NCBI GenBank assembly: GCA_001839685.1
Contig: MLAK01000971.1
Location: 54,480 to 116,035, forward strand
DNA from: Tritrichomonas foetus
Taxonomy: Eukaryota; Parabasalia; Tritrichomonadida; Tritrichomonadidae
Direction of reading: 5' to 3'
Length of the DNA: 61,556 bases
Below the pieces are notes generated by a model. It ran no database searches. It was not told where the DNA came from and saw only the letters and a program-made list of their open reading frames with translations. A program made the translations under genes and the position numbers. Of this stretch, positions 39,533 through 49,828 are shown in pieces (position 1 is the stretch's first letter; the number at the start of each line of letters is the position of its first letter).

Positions 39533-42500
39533 ATGAAAGATCTGACCCTTTCTCTTGATAGCACAGGTTCAACCAAGCGAGGAGTCATCAGAATTCCTGA
39601 TCCATCGTATACAATCAAAGTATCGATTAAAGTCGGAACGCAATTCCATTCAGCCGGAACAATTCTTACCACCAATTCGCCAGACGCTCAAGGAAAGCAA
39701 CCCCAAACATTAACGCCATCACGACCATTTTCAATGTTGGAAGATCTCACTTACGAGCTTCCTTTGACAACACCCGGCGTTTATTATCTTCAAGCTGTTA
39801 ATGGTGATCAACAAGCAAACCCAGTCCCTTTTATTATCGATCCAATCATTAACATTAATGGAAAAGAAGTTCCCTGCGGCTCCCTTTCAATTCAAACCAA
39901 CTATTCTCGCTGCATTGGCCATGTCCAAGATTGGGTGAAGAACTTGAAGCCAATTTCTGATCTCGGCTATAACATGATCCATCTTCCACCCTTCCAAGAA
40001 CTCGGCTACAAGTCGCAGTACTCAATTCGAGATCAATTAGAAATTTCACAGGAGCTTTTCCCCGAAAACTTCCCACAAAATAAGCGTTGGGATGCCTTCA
40101 AGCAAGCATCAGCTGATATTGAAAAACAACTCAATATGGCCCTCATGTCGGACATTGTTTTGAATCACACTTCACCAAATTCGAAGTGGATTCAGGAACA
40201 TCCAGAATGTGGCTACACTGTTGAAAATACACCACATTTGGCAGCAGCTTTATTTGTTGATCATCTTTTGGCGAAAATTTCTTTGGAAATCTCGCAAGGA
40301 AAGATTGGCCAATTCCCACCAAACTTTACTGAAGATCGTCTTCCTCTTTTGGCATCTTTCATTGAATCACAACTCAAGAAAAGTGATCTCTGGAAATATT
40401 ATCTCATCGACGTCGACCAAGCAATCGCCGACCTGAGAGAAGCAGGAACTAAAGAGCTCGATTCAAAATTCTTTAAGATGCTTCGTGTAAGGTCAGTCAA
40501 CTTCCCTCCAAGCCAACGTTTAAGCATGCTCAGATCACATGGCGTTACAGGAAACAAAGTTGATATCAATTATGCTGTTGCACTTTACAGTTCACCTGAT
40601 TTGAATAATGAAAAGCGCCTTGAAGAATACCGATCTGCACTTATGACAATAAACGGGCCAGGTTTATCACATCTTTCTCATGTTATTGGTGAAATTACAA
40701 CCAACGTCATAAATCACATCCGATACAATCGATTTGATCCAAAAGGACCTAAACTTGGACCAATTACTGAAAAAGAACCAATTGTTCCACCATATTTCGC
40801 CAAAGTTGAAACAAAAACTGGCACACAATATCTTGTCAGTAATGGATGGATCACCAATGCCTCACCAACAACCGATTTCGTCGCACCTGACAATGAAGCC
40901 TACCTTAAACGTCAAGTTGTCATTTGGACCGATTCTATCAAACTCAGGTATGGAAATTCACCTGAAGATAACCCATATTTATGGGAACGAATGACCAAAT
41001 ATGTCCAATCTGTTGCACAAGTCGTCAAAGGAATCAGGTTAGATAATGCTCATTCCACACCAATTCATGTTGCTGAATATTTCATCAGAAAAGCTCGTGA
41101 AGTAAATCCACAACTTTACATCATGGCTGAACTCTTCACTGGAAGCGAAGAAGAAGATATTAACTACATCAATCGCTTAGGCATCAACTCAATAATGAGA
41201 GATGCATATCATGGACGTTCACCATCAGAAATCACACGAACACTTTGGTCAAGTGGCGGTCGTCCAGTTGCTGCTGTTGATTCATTGGATGGAAGAACTG
41301 TTCTTCGTCCACTTTCTCAAATTCCATCAGTCATTTTCGATCTTACACATGATAACAAAGCATCACTATTTGACAGATTACTTATTTCATCAATCATTTC
41401 AATGTCATGTTCACCAATTGCATCAACACGAGGATATGATGATTATTTATCGTTCAATCCAAGCGTTGTTGATGAATATCGTAAATACCCATTAAACTCT
41501 GAAGAATCAGCACTTCAACCAGTTCGAAGAATTATCAACAGAACACACAGCTTTATGGCAGCTGATGGAATGGAAGAAATCATGGCTAACCATTACGATA
41601 ATGTTGTTTCTATCTTCAGATGTAACAGTCAAAGTGGAAATGGTGTTTGGCTTGTCGCTAAATTCGAAGGTGAAGGAAATTGCAACGCTGTTGATTGTCC
41701 ATGCCCAATAGAATCTCTCGTTCTTGAAGCACGCATTCTTGACTTGCAAAATGATAAATCAACTGAGAAAGAAATCATTCCAGGAAAATGTGATTTATTA
41801 TTGAACACAGAACTCTCAAGATTAACAAGCTGCACAATCCAAGAAGGAAAACGATTACAACTTAATAACTTCCCTGCTGGATCAGTTGTTATTTTCCGTA
41901 CAAAGATCAATGCTAACTTCTCACCATTAGAATTCGAAAGCTTAGTTGAAGATTATGAAACTCGCATGAAAATGATTTCTTTAACAGAATTAAGTACACT
42001 TCTTTTCAGGTGTGAAGAAGAAGAACAATATACACGCAAACGTGGAACTTATGGATTCCCAACTTATGGTAATTGCTTCTATGCTGGTATTGTTGGTCCA
42101 CTTCTTGCTTTCAACAATGCAGGCGATATGGGAAGTCCAGTTTTCGAAAACATCAGAAATGGTGATTGGCTTCTTGACTTTTTGATGAACAGAATGTTCA
42201 CTTGTCGATCACTTCTTTCAATTGAAGGTGGTCTTCGTGTAAATTCAAATACACTTCGTCTTCTTCCAAGATTTATGATGCCAAAATATGTTAACAGGAT
42301 TTTATCTGCCATTTTCGAAGCTTCACGCAAAAGATGTGTTACACTCATGTCTGATTTCATTAAAAATGGTGATGACTTCGTTCAACAACTTGCTCTTGCT
42401 TCATTAGAGTTTTATGGACCACCACCACTTGTCAACAGCCAATATAGGCAACTCTTTGAACGTAAACTTGTTTCTCCAGAAAACTCACTTGCCGCAGGTC

Positions 42501-43876
42501 TTCCACACTTCAGCAGTGGATTCATGAGATGTTGGGGAAGAGACACATTCATTGCATTAAGAGGTATCTTCTTAGTAACTGGTCGTTTTGAAGAAGCACG
42601 TGATCATCTTCTTGCCTTTGCAGCATGCCTTAGACACGGTTTAATTCCAAACTTACTTGATGGTGGTGCAAATTGCAGATATAACAGCAGAGATGCAACA
42701 TGGTGGTTCCTTCAATCCCTCCAAGATTATGTTTTACTTTCAGGTGATAACATTTTCACATACAAAGTACCGCAAATCTTCCCATCAGATGATGAAAACA
42801 CTTACAATTACCAATACAAGGGCAGGCCAAATCGTCCAGAACGCTTAGTTGGTGATATTGTCCAAGAAACCATGACCCGTCACGCAAATGGAATCCATTT
42901 CCGCGAATGGGGTGCAGGTAAGAACATTGATCGTGTAATGAAGGATAATGGATTCAACATTGACATCTCCACAGATTGGTCAAATGGTTTCATTCTTGGA
43001 GGAAATCCAGATAACTGTGGAACATGGATGGATAAAATGGGAACATCAGAGAAAGCTAAAAATGAAGGTATTCCTGCAACCCCAAGAGATGGTGCAGCAA
43101 TTGAAATTGTTGGTCTACTTCAATCAACACTTAGGTTCTTACAGCAATCTGTCGAAAACGAAATGTATCCACACAAAGGCGTCAAAGTTGGTGATAAATT
43201 CATCACATGGGCAGACTGGTCAAGTCTATTGATTTCTAACTTCGAAGGATGGTTCTACATTCCAACAAAACCAGAACATGATGACCGTTACTTCATTGAA
43301 CAATCTAAAGTCACTGTTCGTGGTATTTACAAAGATACTGTTGGTGCATCAAACGAATATGGCGATTACCAATTCAGACCAAATTTACTTGTTGCAATGA
43401 CAGTTGCACCAGAACTTTTCGATCCATATCACGCTGTTAGATGTCTTGATGCTGTTGAAGAACACCTTCTTGGTCCTGTTGGTATGAAAACACTCGATGC
43501 TGGTGACTCACACTATCATCCTTACTATAATAATGATGATGATGGTGAAGATAAAGAAACTGCACAAGGATTCAACTACCACAATGGGCCAGAATGGCTT
43601 TGGCCTACTGGATTCTTCTTCAGAGCATCAATGAGATTCAGGAAACCATTCACTGATAAGATGAAGAAGGTTATCTCAAACTTAAAACGTGCTCTCAAAG
43701 AATCTCCGGCCTTCGGACTTCCTGAATTGACAAACAAAGATGGCGAATTCTGTGCAGGATCATGTCTTACACAAGCTTGGTCCGTTTCATCTGTTCTTGA
43801 CATGCTCTTCGACTACAGCGCCTACACAGATGATGAAGCGGTTGATTGGAGCCAAGTTGATCTTCCAGACGATTAA
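39533..43876 (+). CDS. Glycogen debranching enzyme (4-alpha-glucanotransferase / amylo-alpha-1,6-glucosidase)
   Basis: 1447 residues, close to the eukaryotic AGL length. After an N-terminal beta domain comes the GH13-type transferase barrel. It has DIVLNHTSPNSKW (region I), GIRLDNAHSTP with nucleophile D504, YIMAELFTG with acid/base E533, and FDLTHDN with D607. The C-terminal half is the GH133 glucosidase: GFMRCWGRDTFIALRGIFL, LIPNLLDGGANCRYNSRDAT (D1054 before WWF) and EYGDYQFRPNLLVAM. Together the two sites shift maltosyl/maltotriosyl units and cut the remaining alpha-1,6 branch, allowing complete glycogen breakdown in the cytosol; trichomonads store large amounts of glycogen. All catalytic acids needed at the first site are seen. 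The C terminus is acidic. The AAAAAGTGAC and initiator-like sites precede the gene. Confidence 0.96.
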   Translation: MKDLTLSLDSTGSTKRGVIRIPDPSYTIKVSIKVGTQFHSAGTILTTNSPDAQGKQPQTLTPSRPFSMLEDLTYELPLTTPGVYYLQAVNGDQQANPVPFIIDPIININGKEVPCGSLSIQTNYSRCIGHVQDWVKNLKPISDLGYNMIHLPPFQELGYKSQYSIRDQLEISQELFPENFPQNKRWDAFKQASADIEKQLNMALMSDIVLNHTSPNSKWIQEHPECGYTVENTPHLAAALFVDHLLAKISLEISQGKIGQFPPNFTEDRLPLLASFIESQLKKSDLWKYYLIDVDQAIADLREAGTKELDSKFFKMLRVRSVNFPPSQRLSMLRSHGVTGNKVDINYAVALYSSPDLNNEKRLEEYRSALMTINGPGLSHLSHVIGEITTNVINHIRYNRFDPKGPKLGPITEKEPIVPPYFAKVETKTGTQYLVSNGWITNASPTTDFVAPDNEAYLKRQVVIWTDSIKLRYGNSPEDNPYLWERMTKYVQSVAQVVKGIRLDNAHSTPIHVAEYFIRKAREVNPQLYIMAELFTGSEEEDINYINRLGINSIMRDAYHGRSPSEITRTLWSSGGRPVAAVDSLDGRTVLRPLSQIPSVIFDLTHDNKASLFDRLLISSIISMSCSPIASTRGYDDYLSFNPSVVDEYRKYPLNSEESALQPVRRIINRTHSFMAADGMEEIMANHYDNVVSIFRCNSQSGNGVWLVAKFEGEGNCNAVDCPCPIESLVLEARILDLQNDKSTEKEIIPGKCDLLLNTELSRLTSCTIQEGKRLQLNNFPAGSVVIFRTKINANFSPLEFESLVEDYETRMKMISLTELSTLLFRCEEEEQYTRKRGTYGFPTYGNCFYAGIVGPLLAFNNAGDMGSPVFENIRNGDWLLDFLMNRMFTCRSLLSIEGGLRVNSNTLRLLPRFMMPKYVNRILSAIFEASRKRCVTLMSDFIKNGDDFVQQLALASLEFYGPPPLVNSQYRQLFERKLVSPENSLAAGLPHFSSGFMRCWGRDTFIALRGIFLVTGRFEEARDHLLAFAACLRHGLIPNLLDGGANCRYNSRDATWWFLQSLQDYVLLSGDNIFTYKVPQIFPSDDENTYNYQYKGRPNRPERLVGDIVQETMTRHANGIHFREWGAGKNIDRVMKDNGFNIDISTDWSNGFILGGNPDNCGTWMDKMGTSEKAKNEGIPATPRDGAAIEIVGLLQSTLRFLQQSVENEMYPHKGVKVGDKFITWADWSSLLISNFEGWFYIPTKPEHDDRYFIEQSKVTVRGIYKDTVGASNEYGDYQFRPNLLVAMTVAPELFDPYHAVRCLDAVEEHLLGPVGMKTLDAGDSHYHPYYNNDDDGEDKETAQGFNYHNGPEWLWPTGFFFRASMRFRKPFTDKMKKVISNLKRALKESPAFGLPELTNKDGEFCAGSCLTQAWSVSSVLDMLFDYSAYTDDEAVDWSQVDLPDD

Positions 43877-44329
43877 ATAATAGATCAGACTAAGCATTTG
43901 AATTGAAAATGTGAAAATATCGATGCTTTACATTAAAAACTACATTAATTAATAAAATAAATACATTAAAAACTATCTTTAACCTTTTTTCATATCTAAT
44001 TGTGTCCTCAAATACATTAGGAACTTCAATAATTTGAGACACTTTTATAAGAATAACGGTTGACTGAATGGTGAAATAATTAGCCATGAAACCTAAAAAA
44101 AGCATTGTAAAAAATATTCTTCTTGGGCTTAAAATTTGGTTATTATAATAGTGAAAATATGTAAAGTTCGCCTTTTAAAGTCGCCTGCACCTCTTGCTTG
44201 GCTTATGGCAAAAGCAGTCAATTTTGCAGCCTAATTCATGAAAAAATCCACGATGCAATGGCACACCCCAATAGAAACTGAGATCAATTTCCATCTTTTT
44301 TAAAGTATATCACTAATCAATATCATAAA
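43877..44329. other. 3' flank of the debranching gene, no gene
   Basis: AT-rich. A 71-codon minus frame at 43890-44105 has noncoding composition. The minus strand toward 44330 may still be decayed polymerase sequence, but I cannot read it. Confidence 0.4.
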
Positions 44330-45270
44330 TTTCCAGTTTCAAGAATATTTGATTTATGTCTTGAAATACTATGAGATTTTGGATATCCATAAGGGAAAAC
44401 TTCTTTATTTCTAGATTGAAGATTAGACATTTGTGGAAATATTTTCAACATTTTAGTGATGATAGCTAATTAATCTCTGAAGTGTAGATATTTGTCATGA
44501 TATACAACATCAATATTTAATGTTCCACCATTTTTGATGATTGGTTGGCCAATGACTTTATCCATTCGATTTAAGATATCATATGATAAGTTATGGAAAT
44601 AGATTTGTGTTCCATCAACAATTTTTTTCCAATCTTAAAACTATGTTGCACAATCTTCACCCCAACTCGTAAATGAGATACCATCATCAGTCATTGTACA
44701 AATCATATAAGCTTTATGATATTCACCATCAGTAGCACTTTTTTTATCAATGATCTCAGCCTCTCTATTTAAATCTTGAGAGTTTGGAAACGCTCAAGAT
44801 TTAAATAAAAGATTGTTAGTGTATATTTTTAAGAAGCTTCCGTCACGAGAGTTATATATCTTTGTGCATATTGTATAAGATATAACGTTTCTTGAAGTAA
44901 TGGTCCAGTTGTATTATCTGCTTGTTCCAACAACCTTTGTAGTTGCTGAGCATTTACTTGTTGCTGTATTGGCACTCTTTGATGAGATCCTTTCTTTGAT
45001 GTTGATACGTGGTTCTTTCTTTGTTCTTGAATCTTTGAAGTTCGTTGAATAACTAGATTTGGATAAGATGTAACATCTAATAAATGTATTTGTTGAATAC
45101 CAATGATGGCCCAACGAAAAGCACTGTCAGAGGGACCGGATATATGTCTCACTGCCCTTTGATCATTGTTAATAGCATTCCATTTACAACCGCGCCTTGG
45201 TCTCGGTAATGTTTCAACAGTAGGTTCTGGTTCATCATCAGGTACAGTTGGTGGTTCAAAGAATGAGCCT
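44330..45270 (-). mobile_element. Decayed Maverick/Polinton protein-primed DNA polymerase B fragment
   Basis: Reading on the minus strand, a 130-codon open stretch (about 45270-44829, with PRRGCKWNAINNDQRAVRH and QQVNAQQLQRLLEQADN) is followed by broken frames. These carry DGISFTSWGEDC, GTQIYFHNLSYDI, GQPIIKNGG, HFRD then LAII, IFPQMSNLQSRNKEVFPYGY. The HNLSYDI block is the ExoII motif of protein-primed family B polymerases, and D-LAII...FP..FNL is the segment after it. Mavericks are massively amplified in Trichomonas and relatives. Here the polymerase palm is absent and stops interrupt the exonuclease part, so it is a dead 5' fragment. Confidence 0.65.
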
Positions 45271-45740
45271 GTTCGACTTGATCATCAAATGACATATCAT
45301 TGGTGACAACATATTTATCAATCTGCTCATTATCGGTTTGATCAATGATAGTATTAACAGTAATGCTAATTTAGTAAGACTGGATTATCTAATTTAATCT
45401 TGTAGCTGATGTCTTTGTTATCATCTTTTCTTAAACAATGTTAATAATGATCCCGTTCATCTTAAGATTCATAACTTCGATCACTTTTGCAACTGGTGGC
45501 ATTTATGGCTTTCATCAATCTGGTGCATGAAATTAAACATCACTCTTCTGTGATAGATGGTATGAAAAAGTTTGAATCCTGTTCATCAATGCTTTTCGCT
45601 GCTATTCTTCCATCCTCCTGTTCGATTCTGAAATGGGCATCTTCTTATACTAGTTGATATTTGGGTTATCAACAACATTTTTGTTATCATTGATATTTTT
45701 GTTGGCAACATTTTAGCTGAAATCAACATAGATATTTTTT
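45271..45740. other. Possible further Maverick-derived sequence
   Basis: This lies on the 5' side of the polymerase remnant and ends in a 19-nt or longer poly-A run near 45748-45767. No frame is readable, but the composition is less AT-extreme than typical intergenic DNA. Confidence 0.3.
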
Positions 45741-45767
45741 GTGACTAAAAAAAAAAAAAAAAAAACT

Positions 45768-46030
45768 ACGATACTTTCGCTATGCGCTTCGCGCAGCTCT
45801 GGTCTCTCCGTCTTATATGTGACATAAGTATATATATAGCATAAAGCGTGAATATCTTATATCACAAGTCAGTGGGGTTAACAGAGGTTAGTTAACTATA
45901 ACCTTCTTATAAATAGTAAAATGGTTATGGTGAATTAATTAACCATAAATCTATATATATAGACGATTCTGACACTTTAAAGGTGAATCAATTGACCATA
46001 GTATATAACTGGCACTTTTACGGTGTATAA
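45768..46030. other. Palindrome-rich junction sequence next to a poly-A run
   Basis: Directly after the poly-A run come a GC-rich patch (TATGCGCTTCGCGCAGCTC, containing GCGCTTCGCGC) and several short inverted repeats. Examples are GTTAACAGAGGTTAGTTAAC, and ATGGTTA...TAACCAT near 45921-45953. The element GGTGAATYAATTRACCATA occurs near 45929-45952 and again near 45981-46000. It could be the terminal region of the Maverick copy or a separate element. No second copy is in the window. Confidence 0.35.
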
Positions 46031-47880
46031 ATGGGAACGTTAAAACGAATCAATACAGCTGTCAAAGCCTGGTGGCAGATTTTAATGGAAAATCTTTCAG
46101 CATATGAAATATCAAGATATATAAATTCATTGATCAACTGTAAAGGTTTCAAAGTGAGAGTCATTGGTATTTTGCTTCGATTTTGTGTGACATTATGGAC
46201 TTTTAGGGGAAATGTGGCATTTCTTTCCCTATCATTTCATTCAGAAAAGAAAAAAAAAAAAAAGATCTTGGAACTCGATGCGACTCGCCATATTTTGGCT
46301 TGATGGATTCATGTATGTGGCTCCAATTTATGCCTTCTTCGAGCTAGTTTTCATAAATGCAGAATGACAAACATTGATATTGGACAATTTCAGTGATAGA
46401 ACTATGAAAAATGTTATTTTTTAGGAATAAAAAAAACTTTGTTATTGTTCATTGGAAATGTGAGATCTGTTAGATTAATTGTGTGAATGATTGTATTAGG
46501 GGAACCATCTTTCAAGTGTCAAGAACCTTTTGCAGAACTGAGTATTTCTTTTTCTTCTTCAAATTTCCTATTCTAATTCTGATGACCCTTATTAATTGGA
46601 CTAGCTAGCTGACTGATTGATTGATGGTTTGATTACTGCTAAAATAATAAACAAATCTAATCGAATCATGTCAAACATACGGAACGATACTTCTGTTCAT
46701 GTGACCATCAATGCTCATTTTCAGCCCACCACATTGAAAATGCCACTTTGTGTTGAGTAAACTTGGATGGGAGTCTTTTATCTCGTGAAGGAAACAAAAT
46801 TTGCAATTTGGCGAATCGAATTCAGTCACACTAACTCATTACCAGTTTATTCTGTTATACTAATCTCAGATATTGATGTGAGTGGTTACTCTATTTGAAC
46901 CATCAGCGATTCATTAACAGCAAGCAGTATCATTTAAAACACTTTTTATTTTTTTAATAAAATAATAATTCTCATCAGTTTTCTTCGGAGTGCTCATGGG
47001 GAAAAATACACTAAAACATTTAAAGAAAGAAAACAACTTATTAATGTTCTTGAAAACCCACATTCTACAATTTTGATTGAATATCTGGTCAGTACCAATC
47101 AATTTATGAAAGATATAATTTTGGTAGAAATAAAAAAATCCTGAAGTTAATTTCATCTTTGTATACCCTCAAGCAATTCCAGATATGTTCTCAATAAGGA
47201 TACTGGAATTTGAGTCTAGAAGAGGTCAAAAAGATTATTCCCGCAGAAACAAAAAGTTCATCAAAGAACGAAACGATCTTCAGATTTTCTTTATCCCTCG
47301 CTCTTCTTTTCTGGTAATACTTTATAAAAGGGACATTGGATCTTTACTGATTCGGTCACTTAATTTCAAGAGCATATTTTTTTTCTTCTTCTTTTCGCTT
47401 TTAGATAAATTTTTCATCTCAACAATATGATATTTTCCAACGTCTTTCCCGTACGCATTTTTCCTTTGATTCTTTAGTCTCCTTATTTAGAATTAATAAC
47501 ATGTTGTAGAAGAATGAAAACTACCTATATTTAAGTAGCAAAAAGTAACACTGGCTTCACTGATATTTAATGTTTTGTTAACCAAGTATATATACCAAAA
47601 AAGCTGATATGTGTCTTCTTCTTCTAGATGGTTGATACCAGTGAACCTCAAAGAAGTGAAAAGATTGGTTGATGATATTTCAATTTTTCCCACGTATTTG
47701 TTGCTTAAATTCATTTTCCTGTATTAAGGGAGGGCTCTCAATTCAATATTGATAAGTTTATTTTTTGATAAAAATATTAGACCTTAATTATTTTTTTTTT
47801 ATTCGCTGAATAAGATTGATATTGATAGAGCAAGATTTAAAATGAGAGAAATTACAAAGCAAAGAGAAATCAAAGCTTAA
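46031..47880. other. Stretch without a supported gene
   Basis: It contains small open frames (46031-46303 plus; 46914-47156 minus; 47185-47430 plus; 47493-47714 minus). None shows a family signature, and all run into homopolymers. It may be old transposon-derived DNA, given its neighbours. Confidence 0.4.
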
Positions 47881-47939
47881 GAAGACAGAAAAGCATTTAG
47901 GGTAGATTCGATCGATTTTAACGTATCGAACGGTTTTTT

Positions 47940-48570
47940 ATATAATTTTAAACGCAGAATGGACTCTCAGAAACCTAGAAAAAATGAAATAGTCCAAAGT
48001 GAACTAGAATCCTTCTACAAAGAAATGGAAACAGTCCAGTCATTGTTTCTAAAAAGTTTGATTTTCATTTCGGATGAGACACCGGCTATAAGTAAGCCAA
48101 TAACTCAATTTACTACATAGCGAATTGTACTCGACACTCCAAGTGTTCATCGCGTCGGGTCACCTAAAGCAACAGTTACAGCTATAATAACAATTTCATT
48201 TGATGGAAAAAAACATCCTTTGACAATTGTTGCTATAGGGACTTAACCTGTTTGTGTTAGGCATCTTGATCTCCCTGACTCTGTATATAGTGAATTTAGT
48301 CCGAGTGGCATGACCAACACAGAAATTTGTAAAAATCATATTTTGCTAATTTCAACCATGGCCGTTGGAAAGCCTTTAGCTTTGTTCTGGGATAGTTATG
48401 ACTCCCATTTGACTAAAGACGTATATGACAATTCTTTTACTCATAAAGTCATGCTTATGAAGATTCCTGAAAATAAGACAGCAACTGTCAACTTTTGGAT
48501 TTTGGCGTGTTTCTTCAGCTTTCCTTGATGGATCAAGGTAAGTTAAGGTCTCAGCAAATATTATAGAAAA
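47940..48570 (+). mobile_element. Decayed pogo/Tigger-type (DDE_1) transposase
   Basis: One frame reads for long stretches between stops. It shows FISDETPAIS near 48068 (first catalytic Asp), a HRVGSPKATVTAIITISFDG stretch near 48150, and LFWDSYDSHLTKDVYDNSF near 48382-48440 (second catalytic Asp). A one-base shift near 48487 then gives QLLDFGVF, matching the QPLDxGVF motif that follows PPNxT in this superfamily (third acidic region). Stops at about 48118 and 48244 and the final shift make it inactive. The N-terminal DNA-binding half is not readable. Confidence 0.7.
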
Positions 48571-48728
48571 CTCCTCTGGAGGGGAAAAAAATCTCTAGAA
48601 TTATTCATCACATCATTTAATTCTTTAAAATCACGAACTAATAGAGATGTTTGAAGTTGTATAAAAGAACCTTTATAATTAACTGACTCTTTTTCATATA
48701 ACATTATTATTGGATGACGATAATCGTA

Positions 48729-48882
48729 TTTAAGGGTCAACTGCCGAAAAATAAACCTTTGAATTATATTTGAATAGATTTGTGGTAGTTTAATTCAAAA
48801 CATAACTTTTTCCGAAAAACTGGTATAACCACTATTTCTTTCAAAATAAATAAATATAAACGTATGGCAGTTGACCCTTAAA
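48729..48882. mobile_element. 154-bp MITE with 17-bp perfect terminal inverted repeats
   Basis: TTTAAGGGTCAACTGCC at 48729-48745 is the exact reverse complement of 48866-48882. The interior is AT-rich with no coding capacity. Depending on how the ends are cut, it could be flanked by TTAA (48730-48733 and 48878-48881, piggyBac-like) or by TA. It lies about 160 bp downstream of the pogo remnant but shares no visible ends with it. Confidence 0.85.
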
Positions 48883-49423
48883 TTTCTGTTTTCGTGAACT
48901 TTTTTCAATACTTTAATCTATCAAAAAGTGAAAGTTGCATTTTGCAAGGGACACCGGTAATAATAAGAAAAATCAAAACATACAAAATCTCAGAAAAGAT
49001 CAATTTCGAATAAAAATATTAACCTTTGGGAATCTGACCTTATCATCTGCCCTGTGGGAAGGGGTTTATGAGAAGGCATCCAAACAGGCTATTCAAATTT
49101 GACTACCTAGCCTGGACAAAAAGTGGGCAGACTCTGGAAACATAGTGGTCAATTTCTGACAACTTTACATGTCAATTATTTTGTTTGTTGTGAAAAAAAA
49201 ACGGGTTTTTAGAACAAATTTCTGATACACTTTTCTGCTATTAAATGGTTTAATACATACAAAAAGTACAAATCAAATATGACAAAAAATGCCGTTTGAG
49301 ACCAAAGTTTTAACCAACAACCGACCCTTTTCCAGGAATTGGCCGCGCGACAGTGCCTTTTTCAAATGACCGCCCAGTGCGTGAAAAATCCTCGTATTTT
49401 TGCTGGCTACAGCAAGCCTTAAT
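48883..49423. other. Intergenic stretch, 3' of Ctf8
   Basis: No gene recognised. A GC-richer patch at about 49035-49145 does not translate into a known domain. The minus frame at 49273-49464 overlaps the Ctf8 3' end and is taken as chance. Confidence 0.45.
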
Positions 49424-49726
49424 TTATTCTGGAAATATAATAGTAGGTCTTTCAGAAAAAACAATTTTTTTCCTGATTACGGCAATTATGGAAGTCCCTT
49501 CTGTTGTTCCTTTTTGCATGACGGCAAGCGGTTTCTTAAGCTTGTGTAGTTTTCCTCTGAGTTCGTGATTTCCGATAATTAAAGTTGCATGGTCACCATT
49601 CATTGTTAATGGGCCAAAAGTCTGATTTTCGAAATCGTCGCCTGATTTTAGAATAATTCGTCCTTGAAGTTCAATAACTGCTCGTTCTTTTGGGTCACCG
49701 TTAATCGGAAGGATTGGAATTCTCAT
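49424..49726 (-). CDS. CTF8: Ctf8, subunit of the alternative clamp loader Ctf18-RFC
   Basis: 100 residues, short as usual for this family. Conserved blocks are IELQGRIILKSG, FGPLTMNGDHATLIIGNHEL, GKLHKLKKPLAVMQKG and the C-terminal VIRKKIVFSERPTII, all as in Ctf8. Ctf8 and Dcc1 bind the C terminus of Ctf18; the complex loads PCNA and supports sister-chromatid cohesion. The ATG is at 49726. The divergent neighbour begins 102 bp away, so both share a compact promoter. Confidence 0.88.
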   Translation of the reverse strand: MRIPILPINGDPKERAVIELQGRIILKSGDDFENQTFGPLTMNGDHATLIIGNHELRGKLHKLKKPLAVMQKGTTEGTSIIAVIRKKIVFSERPTIIFPE

Positions 49727-49828
49727 TTTTTAGATTTTTCGAGAGTTACGTTTATTAATGTCAATCTCTTTACAATTTTTGAGTGAATAGTTATGGTTAT
49801 GGTCTAATTTAAGGTTAAATTCTGGAAA

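Noticed and set aside
46031..46303. 90-codon plus-strand open frame
   Set aside because: It ends in a poly-Lys run from poly-A and shows no conserved motif; not supported as a gene.
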